The position numbers and the translations under genes were made by a program. The notes under the pieces were generated by a model. That model saw nothing but the letters and a program-made list of their open reading frames with translations, was not told where the DNA came from and did not search any database. 64,000 nt of DNA, taken from positions 16,937,864-17,001,863 of the forward strand of contig JACGWO010000008.1 in assembly GCA_034509735.1 (NCBI GenBank), read 5' to 3'. Below are positions 24,180 through 36,778 of this stretch, one piece after another (position 1 is the stretch's first letter; each line of letters starts with the position of its first letter). This stretch comes from Sesamum alatum (taxonomy: Eukaryota; Streptophyta; Magnoliopsida; Lamiales; Pedaliaceae).

Positions 24180-25519
24180 TGGTATGAATTTAAAAAATAC
24201 ATGTAAGTACAATTTATTTGAATAATGATAATTTTTCTAATTTCTTAAAATAATAATGCAAACTAAATCCTAAAATTGTATACTAAGTCCCAAAATTAAT
24301 CTAATAAATGGATAATGAATCCCAATTTTATTTTTGAATTTTTTCCTACAATGTTTACTAAATCCTAAAATTATTTCCTAAAACATATACTAAAACCCAA
24401 AATTGACGCTTAATTTCACTAAATCCTTCTATTTTTCCTATATATTTATACTAAATCCCAAAATTTTTTCCTAAAATTGCACTAAATCCTTCTATATTTC
24501 TATATATTTATACTAAATAGCATAATTTTACTCTAAAATTGCACTAAATCCTTCTATTTTCCTATATATTTACTAAATGCCAATATTTTCCTATATCCTT
24601 ACAAAATATTATAGAAAATTACCCAAATTTTTATAAATTTCAGAAAATTAACAAATTTCATATATTATGAGTAAATTTTATTTTACTAGGAAATTTTAAA
24701 AAAATAAATATATAAATAAAAATGACATAATTTTTTTTTTAAATTACAGAAAATATAAAGAATTTTCATAAATTTTGTTAAAAATACATAGTTTCTAAAA
24801 ATTACAGAATATTCTGAAAATATTTTAAATTTATAGAAAATGACATAAAAATTCCAGAAAATTATTAGAAAATTCAAAAAAAAATTTATAATTACAAAAA
24901 ATTTTCTGAAATTTTTAGAATTTCGGAAATTTACAGAAAAATTCTGATTGTTTTTTTAAAATTTACAGAAAATGACATAAAATTTATAGAAATTTTCTGA
25001 ATTTTCATAATTTTAAAAAATTAAAATTTTCAAATTTTTAAAACATAATTTTTCTTGAAAATTTTAATAATATTACAGAATAATTTTAAAAATAATAGAA
25101 AATAATCAGAAAATTGACAAAAAATCTAGCAAAATTACATACGATTTTCAGCAACAATATCAACAACAATGTTATTGAATTCTTCAGAAATTACACAAAT
25201 TACCTACAATTACACAAATTACCTACAATTAAGATTTTCAGATTTTTAAAAAAGAAAAAATTACACAAATTACCTACAATTACAAAAAATACATAAACTA
25301 CATTACAATTTACATAAATTACACAATTACAAATAGTACACAAATTTACAATTTAAAGAATTTACACAATCACACAATTACATGAATTTCAAAATTTACA
25401 AAAAAATAAAACAATTTACATAAACTACACAATTACACATAAATACATAAATTTATAGAAAATGAAACAATTTACAGAAAATGTAACAATTTACAAAAGT
25501 GAAACAAATTACAGTAAAT

Positions 25520-25523
<4 letters not shown>
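24180..25523. other. extremely AT-rich interior of the CACTA element
   Basis: Low-complexity sequence of short repeated words: CTAAATCCYWAAATT-type in 24240-24560, then AAATTTTCAGAAATT-like, then TTACACAAATTACCTACAA repeated near 25190-25290. No gene seen. It probably represents the 5' flank or first intron of the second gene. Confidence 0.6.

Positions 25524-25557
<34 letters not shown>
25524..25557. repeat. (GA)n microsatellite
   Basis: About 16 GA units in a pure run. Confidence 0.95.
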
Positions 25558-25562
<5 letters not shown>

Positions 25563-25710
25563 CCAAGGCGCCAATTTATATAAATTGGTTGGAACAGTCA
25601 TCATTTTGTACGACCTTTCCTATATCCGGTCCAATTCAAGAAAACGACGTCGTTTTTTGCTTTAATACGATGTCGTTTTAATATCTTGTACTGATGTTGA
25701 CCTAAATAGG

Positions 25711-27668
25711 TGAAAGAATATGTGGATCGTCCCGGGAAAATTGCGCGAATGCGGAAGTGCGGTATAAAATAAAAATGCGGAATTTAAAACATACTTTTAA
25801 ATTAAAGAACACGTTTCAAAGGGTGTGCCCTTGAAATTTCCCGGGTGTTTGGTGTATCACATGAATAAACAACATACAATAATCATGGGGGCCATAGGGT
25901 TGAAAGATAAAAGAGGCGAAAACGTAAACCGAGACCTACCCGTTGTCATTTTCGTCTTCAACGGCTACACGCGTTGTTCCCCGTTTTGCACCAAGATCTC
26001 GTTCTTGAGACCCTCCAAATCGTGACACATGATCCACCTACGTATCTTGCACGTCGTGCTAGCAACGAACAAGTATGTAATTTATTGGAGTGGATGAATC
26101 AACAACACGTTATGAATTAACGGTATTGATTCATCAATGTTCTAATGTTCCAAGAACAAGAGAACAAGAAACGATTTCTTGGAGAGTGAGAGAGGGGGGG
26201 GGGGGGGACGAGAGGAGAGGAGAGGGAGAGTGTGTGTGGTGTGTGTGTTGGAATTTCATCATCCTTCAAAAGGTGCAAGGCTAGGGGTTTATATAGAGGA
26301 GGAGTTTAATCCTCTTTAAACTCCAACTCTTTAGAAGCTTAATTTGACTAGGATTTTGACCTAGTCAAAGTAGAATTTGACCTTGTCAAATTCAATCCTA
26401 GCCTTTCATCTCTCCCATTAAATCTCAACCATTAATTTAATTTAATGGAATATTTAAAGGCCAAATAAATATAATAAATGAATATTAATATTTATTCTAG
26501 GCCCATTAAATTAATTCCCTTAATAAATCCAATTTATTAATTTAATTCCCTTTATCAAATAGAAGGAATTAATTCTCCAAGAAAATATAGGACTCGATTA
26601 AATCCAATTTAATCATTCCTTTACTCCAACATTTAATTCCAAATTAAATACTAAGTGTGTGTGGATAGTGTGTGACTCTTTAGGTTCACCTTTCAGCTAG
26701 ACTTGGTCGGATTCCTAGAATCCGTCCGTTACTATGGGTGGCCATCTAGCAACGGTCCATGACACTAGAGACTAAGTGAAATATTCGGGGATGAACATTT
26801 AGGCTCTAACAGTACACTTGTCCTTCTGTCTTCGATCTCATCACTTAGGGTCTAGGCACGGAAAATGCAGGTACCCATTTTGGACCTAAGTGTCGGTCTG
26901 TCCTTACTAAACGCTGCAAGGGAAACCTTCCCTTCTGTTCAGTTACTGTGGCCACTGATTTTAGGCACAAGACACAGAGCATACATGAGACTCAACTGTC
27001 AATGCCTTTTGACAGGAGACAGATCCTTTCTTGGAAACTACTGTCACTCTGTACACCAGAGCTGCACTAGACATGGCTTATGACTACTTAAGAGTATTTT
27101 GGAAATCTCTCACCATATCTAAGATACAGACCTGATGTACAGGTAAACTCAGCAGTTCCTCAAGTCAAAGGACTTGACCTGTACCGTTGGAACCGGGAAC
27201 ACACGTCATACCTTGCTGACCATACTTAAGGTCCTCCATAAGACGGTTCCCGCGAGTCAACTCAGTCAGCTGCTTCCTAGCATGCTAACCCACTAACACT
27301 GCTTAGACGACCTTCGTCACCCGTCGATGAAATACGACAGGAGATGCTTAGTGCAAGTCTCAAGGGGAATCTCGGTACCCATTTTCGAGATTCCTTGACT
27401 TGGAGATTTCCGGACTGATTCGGTAAGACTGATTTCATGGACCTACCTCCAAGCGTAGTCCCAGTCCCCGAAATCGATTCTCAGCCCGTGGGCTTTGTTT
27501 GCGTAGTGAACAGATATGTAATAGCAGATATAAGTGAACGTAAACAAAGTGTTGCCATATGAATTTTCACTTCTTTATTCATAAATGATTTATCAAACAC
27601 CTGAAATTGTCTAGACATAGGTTACATATTCCCGCCAAAATTGGCTTACATGGTCACCTATTCTAACA
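25711..27668. mobile_element. solo LTR (1,958 bp), copy 2 of the 2-kb LTR family
   Basis: Begins TGAAAGAATATG and ends CCTATTCTAACA, with TG...CA ends in an imperfect inverted repeat. It is bracketed by a perfect 5-bp duplication ATAGG (25706-25710 and 27669-27673). It matches 9549-11563 throughout. No internal region or coding sequence is present. It lies within the CACTA element, so it is younger than that insertion. It has a G run near 26188-26201 and TGTGTG tracts near 26230. Confidence 0.88.
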
Positions 27669-28870
27669 ATAGGAACGGTCACTTAATTGTATTATCGTTC
27701 CCAGTAAAGGTCGTTCCTGAATTACAGGTTATCGTTCCTATATCAATTCCAAATACTTAGTTATAGCAATTGTACTAATAGGAACGGTTTCTTAATAGGA
27801 AAATTGTTCCAATATCGTTCCTAATGGAAAAAAAATGGTGTCGTTTGCTAACATACACATAGTAACTGTTCCTATTTTCATGTGGAACCGTTCCTATATG
27901 TATTCCAATTTTTTTTTTTTTTATCTTCTTAGATAGTAACTATAAATTAAGAAAAACACGTTCCAAACACTCATATGATTGAATAAAGGTATGCAATTGG
28001 ATATTTAAAGAATTTAAAAATATATAGTAATTTCCAAAAAATAGACACACGTTCACAATATGAAGTATATTTGTAAATTTATGTTTGTTAGTATTTCACA
28101 GATGTCACTAGCATCCTATATTTTTGTATTGCATGGCATAATCAGACTGTCAAAATTCCAATCAGACCGTTAGATATGATATAATACACAAAAGAATACA
28201 TTCTATGTAGTTTTGAAAAATTTCGGTGTGCGGTTCTCGAGATATCGTATTCGGTCAGTATTCATTGTAATAAAAACAGTTGCATCCTTAAATTTGGGTT
28301 GTTGATTGAAAATCAAACCGTTGGATATCAATTCATAATCATAATCTTGTATGTGTTTAAAAATGGTGTCGATCCGGCTCACGGACGTTGAGATATCGAT
28401 AGAAATAGGCAAAATACATTATATAGGAACTCATTTTGGAACGGTCTGGATTTAAGTAGGAACGGGTGGCACGAAATTCACATAGGAACGGTTGAACATA
28501 ACATGACGGTTCCAACATTCGAATTTCCCACCAATTTTTCATTGGGCGCCATAACAAAAATTTGGACTTTTCTTTGGAACGGTCACCCTATTATTATGAT
28601 CGTTCCTAATTCGAACTTGGAGCCTATTTTTCAGTAGGCGCCAATTGAAAATTTGTAACTAGAGTAGGAACGGTCTTAGGTTTTTATCGACCGTTCCTAA
28701 TTAAATTTTCCTCAATTTTTTTTAATTAGGCGCCAAATTGAAAAATTGTACCTGTAGTAGGAACGGTCGTATGAAATTCCGACCGTTCCTAATCAAAATT
28801 TCATATTTTTTTTGGCGCCTATTCAAAAAATTAAACCTGTAGTAGGAACAATCGTACAATCAAAAAATAA
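27669..28870. repeat. internal cluster of CACTA GGAACGG motifs
   Basis: The subterminal motif GGAACGGT/ACCGTTCC recurs here in both orientations (27672-27900 and again 28438-28855), more than 5 kb from either end and between the two genes. A GGCGCCAAWTGAAAAATTG block recurs near 28640, 28730 and 28815. The 27960-28400 stretch in between lacks the motif. It may mark an older nested CACTA fragment or an internal rearrangement. Confidence 0.65.
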
Positions 28871-28891
28871 TGATAATACATATATATATAA

Positions 28892-30437
28892 GGGATAATT
28901 ACATTTACACCCCCTCACCTATTGTCCATTTACACAAACCACCCCTGCCTTTTGAAAAATTACAGAAACCACCCCTGTCAGCCATTAAAATCCAAAAAAT
29001 ACCCCTATTGACTTGGTCAAACTTTAATATAAATTTTGAAGGACAAAAATGCCCTTAGGGGTGTTTCTGTAATTACTAAAAGGTAGAGGGGGTGTTAATG
29101 TAATGTTTATGACGATGAGTAATATGACCCATATATTTTTTTTTTAATTATTTATATCAAACTTAAATTTAAATTTAAATTATTTTATTAACTTTTTTTA
29201 ATTGAATCTATATAAAATTACATTTTTTAATAATTGAAATATTAAATTATTCAATTAATATATATTTATAAAATTAGTTACTAGATTATAAGTTTGAATT
29301 AAAAAATTATCATACTTGAATAAATTATTTGAAATTATTAAAATTGAAAAAATATTTATCCTCTATTCTTATTTATAACTAAATTTTATTAAAATTAATA
29401 TATTGTAATTCAAAATAATTTATGAATTTTATATAAATCATATCAGAATTAGTAAAATAAATAATTTATTTATTAAAAAAGATATTTTAAATTATTAATT
29501 TTTTTTAAAATTATCCCTCACCCCCGCTACCCTACCTGTGCTCGACCCCTCTTCCGTTTTCACCCGCCTTCGTTGTCGCCCTCATCCGCTATCTAAATAT
29601 GTATGTACAAAAATATAGATATATATCATATATGTATAAATATAATTTTTATATATGTATAAATATATATATATAGATATATGTATAATTTATTAATTAT
29701 AGTAAAATTTAAATACAAATAAGCATAGTGGATAAATAATCTTTTAATTTTAAGAATTTAAAATAATTTATAAAAGTGTGATAATTATAATTTAAATATA
29801 TAGCCTAGTAACTAACTTTTTGTAATATATTAATTGAATAATTTAATATTTCAATTATTAAAAGGTGTAATTTATGTAAAGATTCAATAAAAAAAAGTTA
29901 TAAAATGATTTAAACTTAAATTTAAGTTTGATATAATTTATTAATTTTAGTTATAAATAAAAATAGAGGATAAATATTTTTTTTAATTTTAAGAATCTAA
30001 AATAATTTATACAAGTGTGATAATTATAATTTAAATGTATAGCCTAGTAGCTAACTTTATAAATATATATTAATTGAACAATTTAATATTTCAATTATTA
30101 AAAATTATAATTTTTTTTATAGAGATTCAACTAAAAAAAGTTGATAAAATAATTTTAATTTAAATTTAAATTTGATATAAATAATAAAAAAATATATGGG
30201 GTCATATTACTCATCCTCATAAACATTACATTAACACCCCCTCTATCTTTTGGTAATTACAGAAACACCCCAAAGGGCAATTTTGTCCTTCAAAATTTAT
30301 ATTATAGTTTGACCAAGTCAATAGGGGTATTTTAGGGTTTTTAAATGCTGCCAGGGGTGGTTTCTGTAATTTTTCAAAAGGTAGGGGTAATTTGTGTAAA
30401 TGAACAATAGGTGAGGGGGTGTAAATGTAATTATCCC
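28892..30437. mobile_element. Mutator-like non-autonomous element with perfect 9-bp target duplication
   Basis: Termini read GGGATAATTACATTTACACC and, inverted, at the right. The inverted match runs about 200 bp, through ACACCCCTAAGGGCA-like sequence. It is flanked by TATATATAA (28883-28891 and 30438-30446). The interior is AT-rich and itself partly palindromic: 29140-29520 resembles the reverse complement of 29750-30190. No transposase is encoded. The 9-bp duplication is the Mutator signature. It sits just past the 3' end of the CACTA transposase gene. Confidence 0.85.
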
Positions 30438-30496
30438 TATATATAATACAATGCTTACAATAAGGTCTATCAAAAAATTAACGAGGGTGTGAATTT

Positions 30497-33400
30497 TCAA
30501 TAAGTCTCTTCATCGGACTCAGCCTCGTTAAAGCTGTCTTCATCATCGGATTCACTGTCTGGCGAGCGCGATGTGCCTGCTCCATGATCAATGATCAGCT
30601 GTAATCCCGTTGGGTCATGTAGTTCAAACATTTGGTTATCTGTACCAACATCTGAATTAGGTACGACTTCATCCATCTGATAGGCGACCTTGGTCCATCG
30701 CGAGTCATCGATTACTCTTCGAGCCTTAATTTTGCAAACAAATTTCCAATCGACTTTGTCTCTCTTCATGCTCGGGTAATCCGCGTAGTAGACCTGTACT
30801 TCTTGTTGAGCCAGTATGAATGGTTCATTCTTTTGGTAGAGCTTTTTGAAGTTGACATCAACGATGTGATAACGAGGGTGTATCTTCATGCCTCTGACCG
30901 GATCGACCCAACGATAATTAAACAATACAATGTGCATGTTTGGAATTAGTGGGTAATCTAGCTGAATTATCTCTTCCAAAATTCCGTAGAAGTCAGAATC
31001 CGTGTCTGTATATGATGAGCTTTTCACACAAACACCACAATTCATTGTTGACTTCCCGACATTGTGACGTTCAGTGTGAAAATTGAAGCCATTGACAAAG
31101 TAAGATGGGTATGTCATCACTTCTGCTCTAGGGCCCCAATAATGCAACTTCAACAATTCATCGTTTGTGTGATTCAATTCGGGTTTCACCTGCAATTTAT
31201 CATATAGCAAGTGAAATAATTGATTACAAAGTGATCATGTCGCATTTACAAGAAAGTGATACTTACACGACGCTTGAACCAATCCTTGAATTGTGTTGCC
31301 ACTAGTTGATCAATTATCGGGTCCTCCGAATTGTGTTGCTCGAACGGTTCATTCAAGAATGACCTGTTACAGTAAAACTGATAGTTATATATATACATGT
31401 AATTGAAATTGAAATGAAGGCTTGAGATAATTACGTTTGTATAAGATAGTTACTTGTAGTACGGTGCAACTACTTCATAATTACACAAGACGTATGTCTC
31501 GATAACATGAATTTCCTCACCGCTCAACCATCTCTTCTTTGAGGCTCCATTTGTTCGGCCCGGGTAATTGAAAATGGACCGTACTATTCGATCCTCGTTG
31601 CTCGTGAGATCATCGTTCCGACTGGGTCTACTTCGCTTGCAGAGAATGTGCGGTTCGAAGTAGTGAGAGGAGAAAAGCCCGATTTCTTCGACAATATAAG
31701 CCTCTACAATTGACGCCTCGACGTGTGCTTTGTTTTTCACTTTTTTCTTCAAATCGCGTAGGAATCTATTCATACGAGTATTTATTAAAATGCAAATTAA
31801 TTACTACTTAAAAACAATATATTTAACAGTAGTTAATTACCTCTCAAATGGGTACATCCACTTGTATTGCACGGGCCCCCCAACGCGCCTTATATGGAAG
31901 GTGAACAATTAGATGCTCCATTGAGTCGAAAAAAGAAGGAGGAAATATTTTCTCGAGGTTGCACAGGATGACGGCTACACTATCTTCAAATTCTTTTACC
32001 TTGGCCACATCGAGTGTTGTTGAGCATAGGATCTGGAATAGAAGACTCACTTCAGTCAAGGCCACCCACACGTGCTTTGGAAACATTTCACGGAAGGCAA
32101 CTAGAATCAACTCTGCATGAATACATGAAAATCATAGCTCTTCATGCCATGCATCCTTAACTCCTTCATGTTGACGCAACGGGCCAAGTTAGAGGCATAC
32201 CCATCAGGAAACCTAAGACTATGAATCCACTCATCTATCTTCTTCTTTTGCTCCTTCGTCAGTGTATATACCGCTTTGGGCATCACGTTCGCTCTCCTTT
32301 CATCCACCTCAAGCTCCGTCCCATTACATATGATCTTGAGATCCTTCCGTGCATTCAGATTGTCCTTCATTTTCCCCTTGATGTCCATTACAGTATTGAA
32401 TATATTATCAAAAACATTCTTCTCAATATACATGACATCAAGATTATGTGGTATCATATGCACCCCCCAGTATTCAAGCTCCCAGAAGATGCTTTTCTTC
32501 ATCCACTTATGGTCGACACCGTAACCTTCCTCTCCATTCGATTTTTAGTGAAGGCTTTCTTGTTCCTGCGATAAGGATGATCCGGTGGTAGGAACTGCAT
32601 GTGGCAGTCAAAATAGCATGCCTTTCGACCGTGCTGTAAATAGAATGCCTGTGTGTCCTCCATACAAACTGGACACCCCATAACATCGGTGGTACTCCAT
32701 CCAGATGCCATCCTATAAGCAGGAAGCTCGTTCACGGTCCACATCAATGCGGCATGCATCATGAATGCCTGGTTTGTCACAGTATCGTGCGTACGTGCAC
32801 CCACATGCCATAAATTCTGCAACTCCTTGATCAACGACCCCAAGTAGACGTCAATAAGACGTTTCAGATTCAATAGGCCAGGGATCACCATTGTTAGGAA
32901 CATATACTCAGACTTCATGCACATTCCCGGTGGGAGATTGTACGGTGTAAGTATCACGGGCCAACATGAGTAAGTTTTACCATACTGGTCGTGCGGTGCA
33001 AATCCATCCGTGCACAACCCAACTCTAACATTACAAGGCTCAGCTGCAAAATCAGGATACGTCCGGTCAAAATGCTTCCAAGCCTCTGCATCGGACGGAT
33101 GACACATGGATCCTTCCTCCGTCTGATGGCTCACATGCCAAGTCATATGCTCTGTTGTGGCCTCCGATGCATACAACCTTTGCAGCCAAGGGGTAAGTGG
33201 TAAATACCTAAGAATGGCATACAGGGACTTCTTGCGTCTAGGATTTCTGTCCCTGGTGGGCTTGTACCTAGCGTCTCCACAGAACTTGCAATATTCCAAA
33301 TCAATATCGTCCTTCCAGTACAACATGCAACCGTTTTTGCAAGCATCAATCTTCTGAACTTGTAAACCCAATTCTCTTATCAATTTCTTCGTATTTTAAT

Positions 33401-34113
33401 AATCGACGGGGAAAGTGTGATCGCGGGGCATTACAGTATCAGCCCATTGGCATAAGCGATCATATGTATGCTCGGAAAAAACCCCCTTCGGCCTTGATAT
33501 TCACCAAAGAAGTAATTGACGCCAACTGAGAGGTGGTGCAGCCGTTCCACAATGGTTGGTCCGCAGCATGAACGACATCAAAAAAACGGTCTGACAAGCC
33601 AGACACATAATCATAGGGCCCCGAATCGTAATATGAACTAGGACCCACATCAGATGGACAATACCGAGTACCATCATCAGCCGGTCCCTCCTGGTTGTAC
33701 GAAGACCAGAAAGACGGTCCGACGGCATCGAATACCATCCTCTGCGCCCAATCCATCTGAGCCGCATCACCCCAATGCGAACTACCCTCCTCCTGAACGG
33801 GTGGCATTTGCTGCTGCTGCACATGGGGCGCTGTCAATGCTTCAAAGTATTCCTGCACCCTCTCCTCACCATGTGAAGTTCAATTATAATACTCTGGCAT
33901 AAACCCTTTCATACACAAGTCAAAATTTACCTCTTCTGGTGTTTTGAACCGTTCGTTTGTGCACTTCTGCCAGGGACACTTAATCTTCTCCCCGTCCATA
34001 TATGCACACTGAGACTGTGCCTATTCTAAAAAATTTGTAACACCGTCCTCAAACTCCGGTGTCATACCCAGCACGTCTCGATCATACATCCATTTTCTCA
34101 ACTGTCTTAACAT
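30497..34113 (-). pseudogene. CACTA tnp2-type transposase (multi-exon, damaged)
   Basis: This catalytic transposase would excise and insert the element from the nucleus. Starting at ATG 34113, the first part resembles the transposase-associated domain PF13963 (QCAYMDGEKIKCPWQKC, FDLCMKGFMPEYY) but has in-frame stops near 34022 and 33879. A Q/P-rich linker follows. The tnp2 domain (PF02992) spans about 33383-32499 (DACKNGCMLYWKDDIDLEYC, HVGARTHDTVTNQAFMMHAALMWTV). Then come YIEKNVFDNIFNTVMD, a DUF4218-like part (31844-32110: FREMFPKHVWVALTEVSLLF), and a last exon 30497-31210 with DUF4216 (IVLFNYRWVDP, YYADYPS) and an acidic tail. Several frames must be joined, some by introns (a TTACAG-type acceptor near 31205) and some only by frameshifts. 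Confidence 0.85.
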
Positions 34114-34359
34114 GATTGGTCCTACGTAATTCACAACAGTAATTAAATGACGAGAATATTATATATATATATATATATAACTAACCATTACTGAATTTTA
34201 ACTTCTTACCTGAGCAAAAACACCTATCAATATCAATGCAAAATTCGCGCAAATAATTGAGATGTTTGATTTTACGTATAAAGAATCAACAGGGGGAGTT
34301 AGAACAAAATGACTTGGAGAGTAACTATAAGAACAATGATAATGAAGGGGGACATATAT

Positions 34360-35015
34360 ATAGAAAAATATTGGAACGGGCATCGAAATATTATTTGGAA
34401 CACACAACTAGCCGTTAAACTATAGCCATTGATCAAGCTTTAGGAACGGTCACTGGAACGGATGTAATAACAGTAATATTACCGTTGTAATATAGCCGTT
34501 ACGGCATATTAGGAACGGTATTAGTCACACACAATGTGACCGTTCCTAATTGGATCACAACTGGGAACGGTAATTGTAAGACCACTGCATTTCCTATATA
34601 CCCATAATTTGGAACGGTCATTGCATTACATTTTTTCTCATGGCGTAAAAGGGTCTCATTTAGCAATACATATTGGAACGGTCACGCAACCGGTCCAAAT
34701 AGAGTCGAGATTTGGAACACATATAGGAACGGTGCGTGTTCCAAGTCGAGTAGTCGTTCCAATTTTCACATATGTGTTCCAAATGGAGTACCAAAATATA
34801 TATTCGGTCCCTTTTTGGAATGGTAATGGGTTTACATATTGGCACACATATGTTGGCACACAAATAGGAACGGTCGTGCCGTTCCTATACGTTTGGACTG
34901 CCATTAACTCGAAAATGACGTCATCAACGGTTTTTCGTTCCACAACAATTCCACTTACCGTTCCTATTTGGAACGGTCTTGGAAACAGTCGACTATATCC
35001 GTTCCAATTCCCGCA
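34360..35015. promoter_or_regulatory. CACTA right subterminal repeat region and promoter
   Basis: GGAACGGT-type motifs in both orientations fill the stretch, mirroring the left end. As the transposase gene reads leftward from 34113, this region is also its likely promoter; no TATA box could be assigned with confidence (an AT run lies at 34158-34179). Confidence 0.7.
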
Positions 35016-35028
35016 TCTTTTTGTAGTG

Positions 35029-35190
35029 AATATTATGAAAAAATTTAAAAATTGATAGTAATATAATTAGCATAGTAATAGGATCTTGTAATACAAATTA
35101 GTACTGATACTATGGATATATCTAATTAGATTAAACTTTTATTAACAATGGTTAATAAATTATCTCTTTAAAATCATTTCATAAAGTGGT
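35029..35190 (+). repeat. AT-rich dispersed repeat, copy C (right part)
   Basis: Matches copy A at about 1500-1625: AAATTTAAAAATTGATAGTA, then TATGKMTATATCTAATTA, then AACTTTTRYTA and a TTTAAAATYATTTCA block. It continues the repeat cut by the CACTA element, which supports the insertion boundaries. Confidence 0.5.
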
Positions 35191-35591
35191 GATGACAGCT
35201 TTTATTAGTTTTATAAATGTTCTCTGGTTGTGTAACAATGAACCAATCATTTTATTGTACAAAAATTGAAAATTTCTCATAAGTATTATATTTTGCATAA
35301 AATGTGCATATTTCCATAGCAGAATCTTGATATTTTCAAGATGAAAAAACAACAGAAGCTTGATATTATATAACACTCACAAGAACTTTTGGTTTCAATT
35401 CTATCCAAAACACGGACCCCTATTGCATTAGTTATATGAAAGTAGAAATAAGAATAATGGAATTAACTAGAGAAGCCTACACATGGCAAACTTTTATCCT
35501 TTGGGGGCCAGAATCAAATTTTCATTTTCTTTTTGGCAATTTCTTAATAGTCTTAGAGATATTCATATAGTTCTTTCTTTTATCCTGGAAT

Positions 35592-36364
35592 CTACCATTT
35601 TTTACTTATTGTCCATGATATGCGTATTAAAGTTTCTATTATAGTATGTGCTTTGCCAAGCTTCACAGTGTGAATTTCAATAGAACTCATGATCATGCTA
35701 CCAACAGAATTTAGAGAGCTTACCCAGTGAACAATGCTCCAGTCAGGACCATATTCCTCTGTAGGGTTCGGGCTTTCTCTCAGAGATAAGTTCCAGGTGA
35801 AAAACTCCAGAACTATACACATCTCTTTTTTTTAGTTAATTGTTTATTTGCGTAATACCTGATTGATAGAATGGTAATCAGTTTCTATAGGTAAGGCATC
35901 AAATATGCATTCACAAAATCTTTTTGCTTCTCTTTGTCAGGGTAGCGCACTGTTCCTTGAGCACACTGATATGTGTGTCAGGTCTTCTTCGCTTGCCTTG
36001 ATAGTCCAAATTTTGATACTTTTGCTCTCATGTTTATGTCAACACTGATGAGATGATCATGATTAGAATCACTTTATTCAGGGCAAAAGAGAAAATTTTA
36101 GTGTTCACCTTTAGCTGCATCTTCAGCAATCCGTAGATGAGCTAGCCAGTCTAAGTGCTTCTGGTTGTCAGGATCTGTGACCCAAGTTTGTGTTAGTTTC
36201 TTATCATTGTCAAAATATCTAAGCATGGTATTTTAATGCACTGGTGAAGACCATGTATGCGGTCCGGTACATGTGTTTGTAGACAAACATCCGCTAGTGC
36301 TCTTCTTCAGAGTATCCAATTATAGGTACCTATTTCTGTGATGGATCCTTGACAAGAGTGCAAC
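35592..36364 (-). pseudogene. leucine-rich-repeat receptor-like kinase, kinase-domain pseudogene
   Basis: Three exon remnants keep order and intron phase. Exon 36364-36109 follows an acceptor TTACAG and reads VALLSRIHHRN, then in another frame PIIGYSEEEH, then DNQKHLDWLAHLRIAEDAAK ending at a GT donor. The second (about 36045-35940) reads DINMRAKVSKFGLSRQ, where the invariant DFG aspartate is lysine, then GTVRYPD. The third (35822-35715) reads TEEYGPDWSIVHW followed by a donor-like GTAAGC. These match the catalytic loop-to-lobe exons of plant membrane receptor kinases with LRR ectodomains. The HRD loop is missing, and frameshifts and a stop are present. The ectodomain was not found; the gypsy element begins 415 bp upstream. 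Confidence 0.85.
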
Positions 36365-36778
36365 CTGTAATGAATCCCTGGTTAATGTTCTGATTTTCTC
36401 TTAATGTGGTTGTTATATATGTTTGATTTTGTCTATCTCTCTCCTTGATATGAATACATATAGTTCATACGTGTATGCTTGCTGATTTCTCTATGTTGTG
36501 TATTAGAAATGTTGATGTGCCTGTTTGGTTTGAATGGTCTAAAACTTGTATTGTTGGTTTGTTGTGCTATATATTGCATCACCATATTCAAACGCTCGTA
36601 GAATGCATCCTTCTCTTGTTTTACATCATCTCGTTTGGGCGACAATGGTCTACATTTCTGTTGACTGGTAACGCTTATTATTTTATTCGATTTCAAAATA
36701 TTTTACGCTTTTATAACTCTTAGTTGAGAAGATATATATAGAAAAAAATATATTATTTGTAAATAATGTTGTTCTTAC
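36365..36778. other. intronic or flanking sequence of the kinase pseudogene
   Basis: No recognisable exon. It could hold the intron preceding the kinase exon. It ends at the insertion point of the gypsy element. Confidence 0.4.

Larger units (their letters stand above)
21641..35028 (-). mobile_element. complete 13.4-kb CACTA (En/Spm) element with nested insertions
   Basis: Starts CACTACAAAAAAA and ends TTTTTGTAGTG, and is flanked by the 3-bp duplication AAT (21638-21640 and 35029-35031). Both subterminal regions (about 21660-22370 and 34360-35015) are full of GGAACGGT/ACCGTTCC motifs. Inside are a tnp2-type transposase gene (30497-34113) and a second gene (22569-24153), both on the minus strand, so the element reads right to left. 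A solo LTR (25711-27668) and a Mutator-like element (28892-30437) have entered it. Without these it would be about 9.9 kb. Coding lesions suggest it is not autonomous now. Confidence 0.92.

Noticed and set aside
34609..35055. 148-codon plus-strand frame at the CACTA right end
   Set aside because: Created by the regular GGAACGGT motifs; peptide is a translation of the subterminal repeats.
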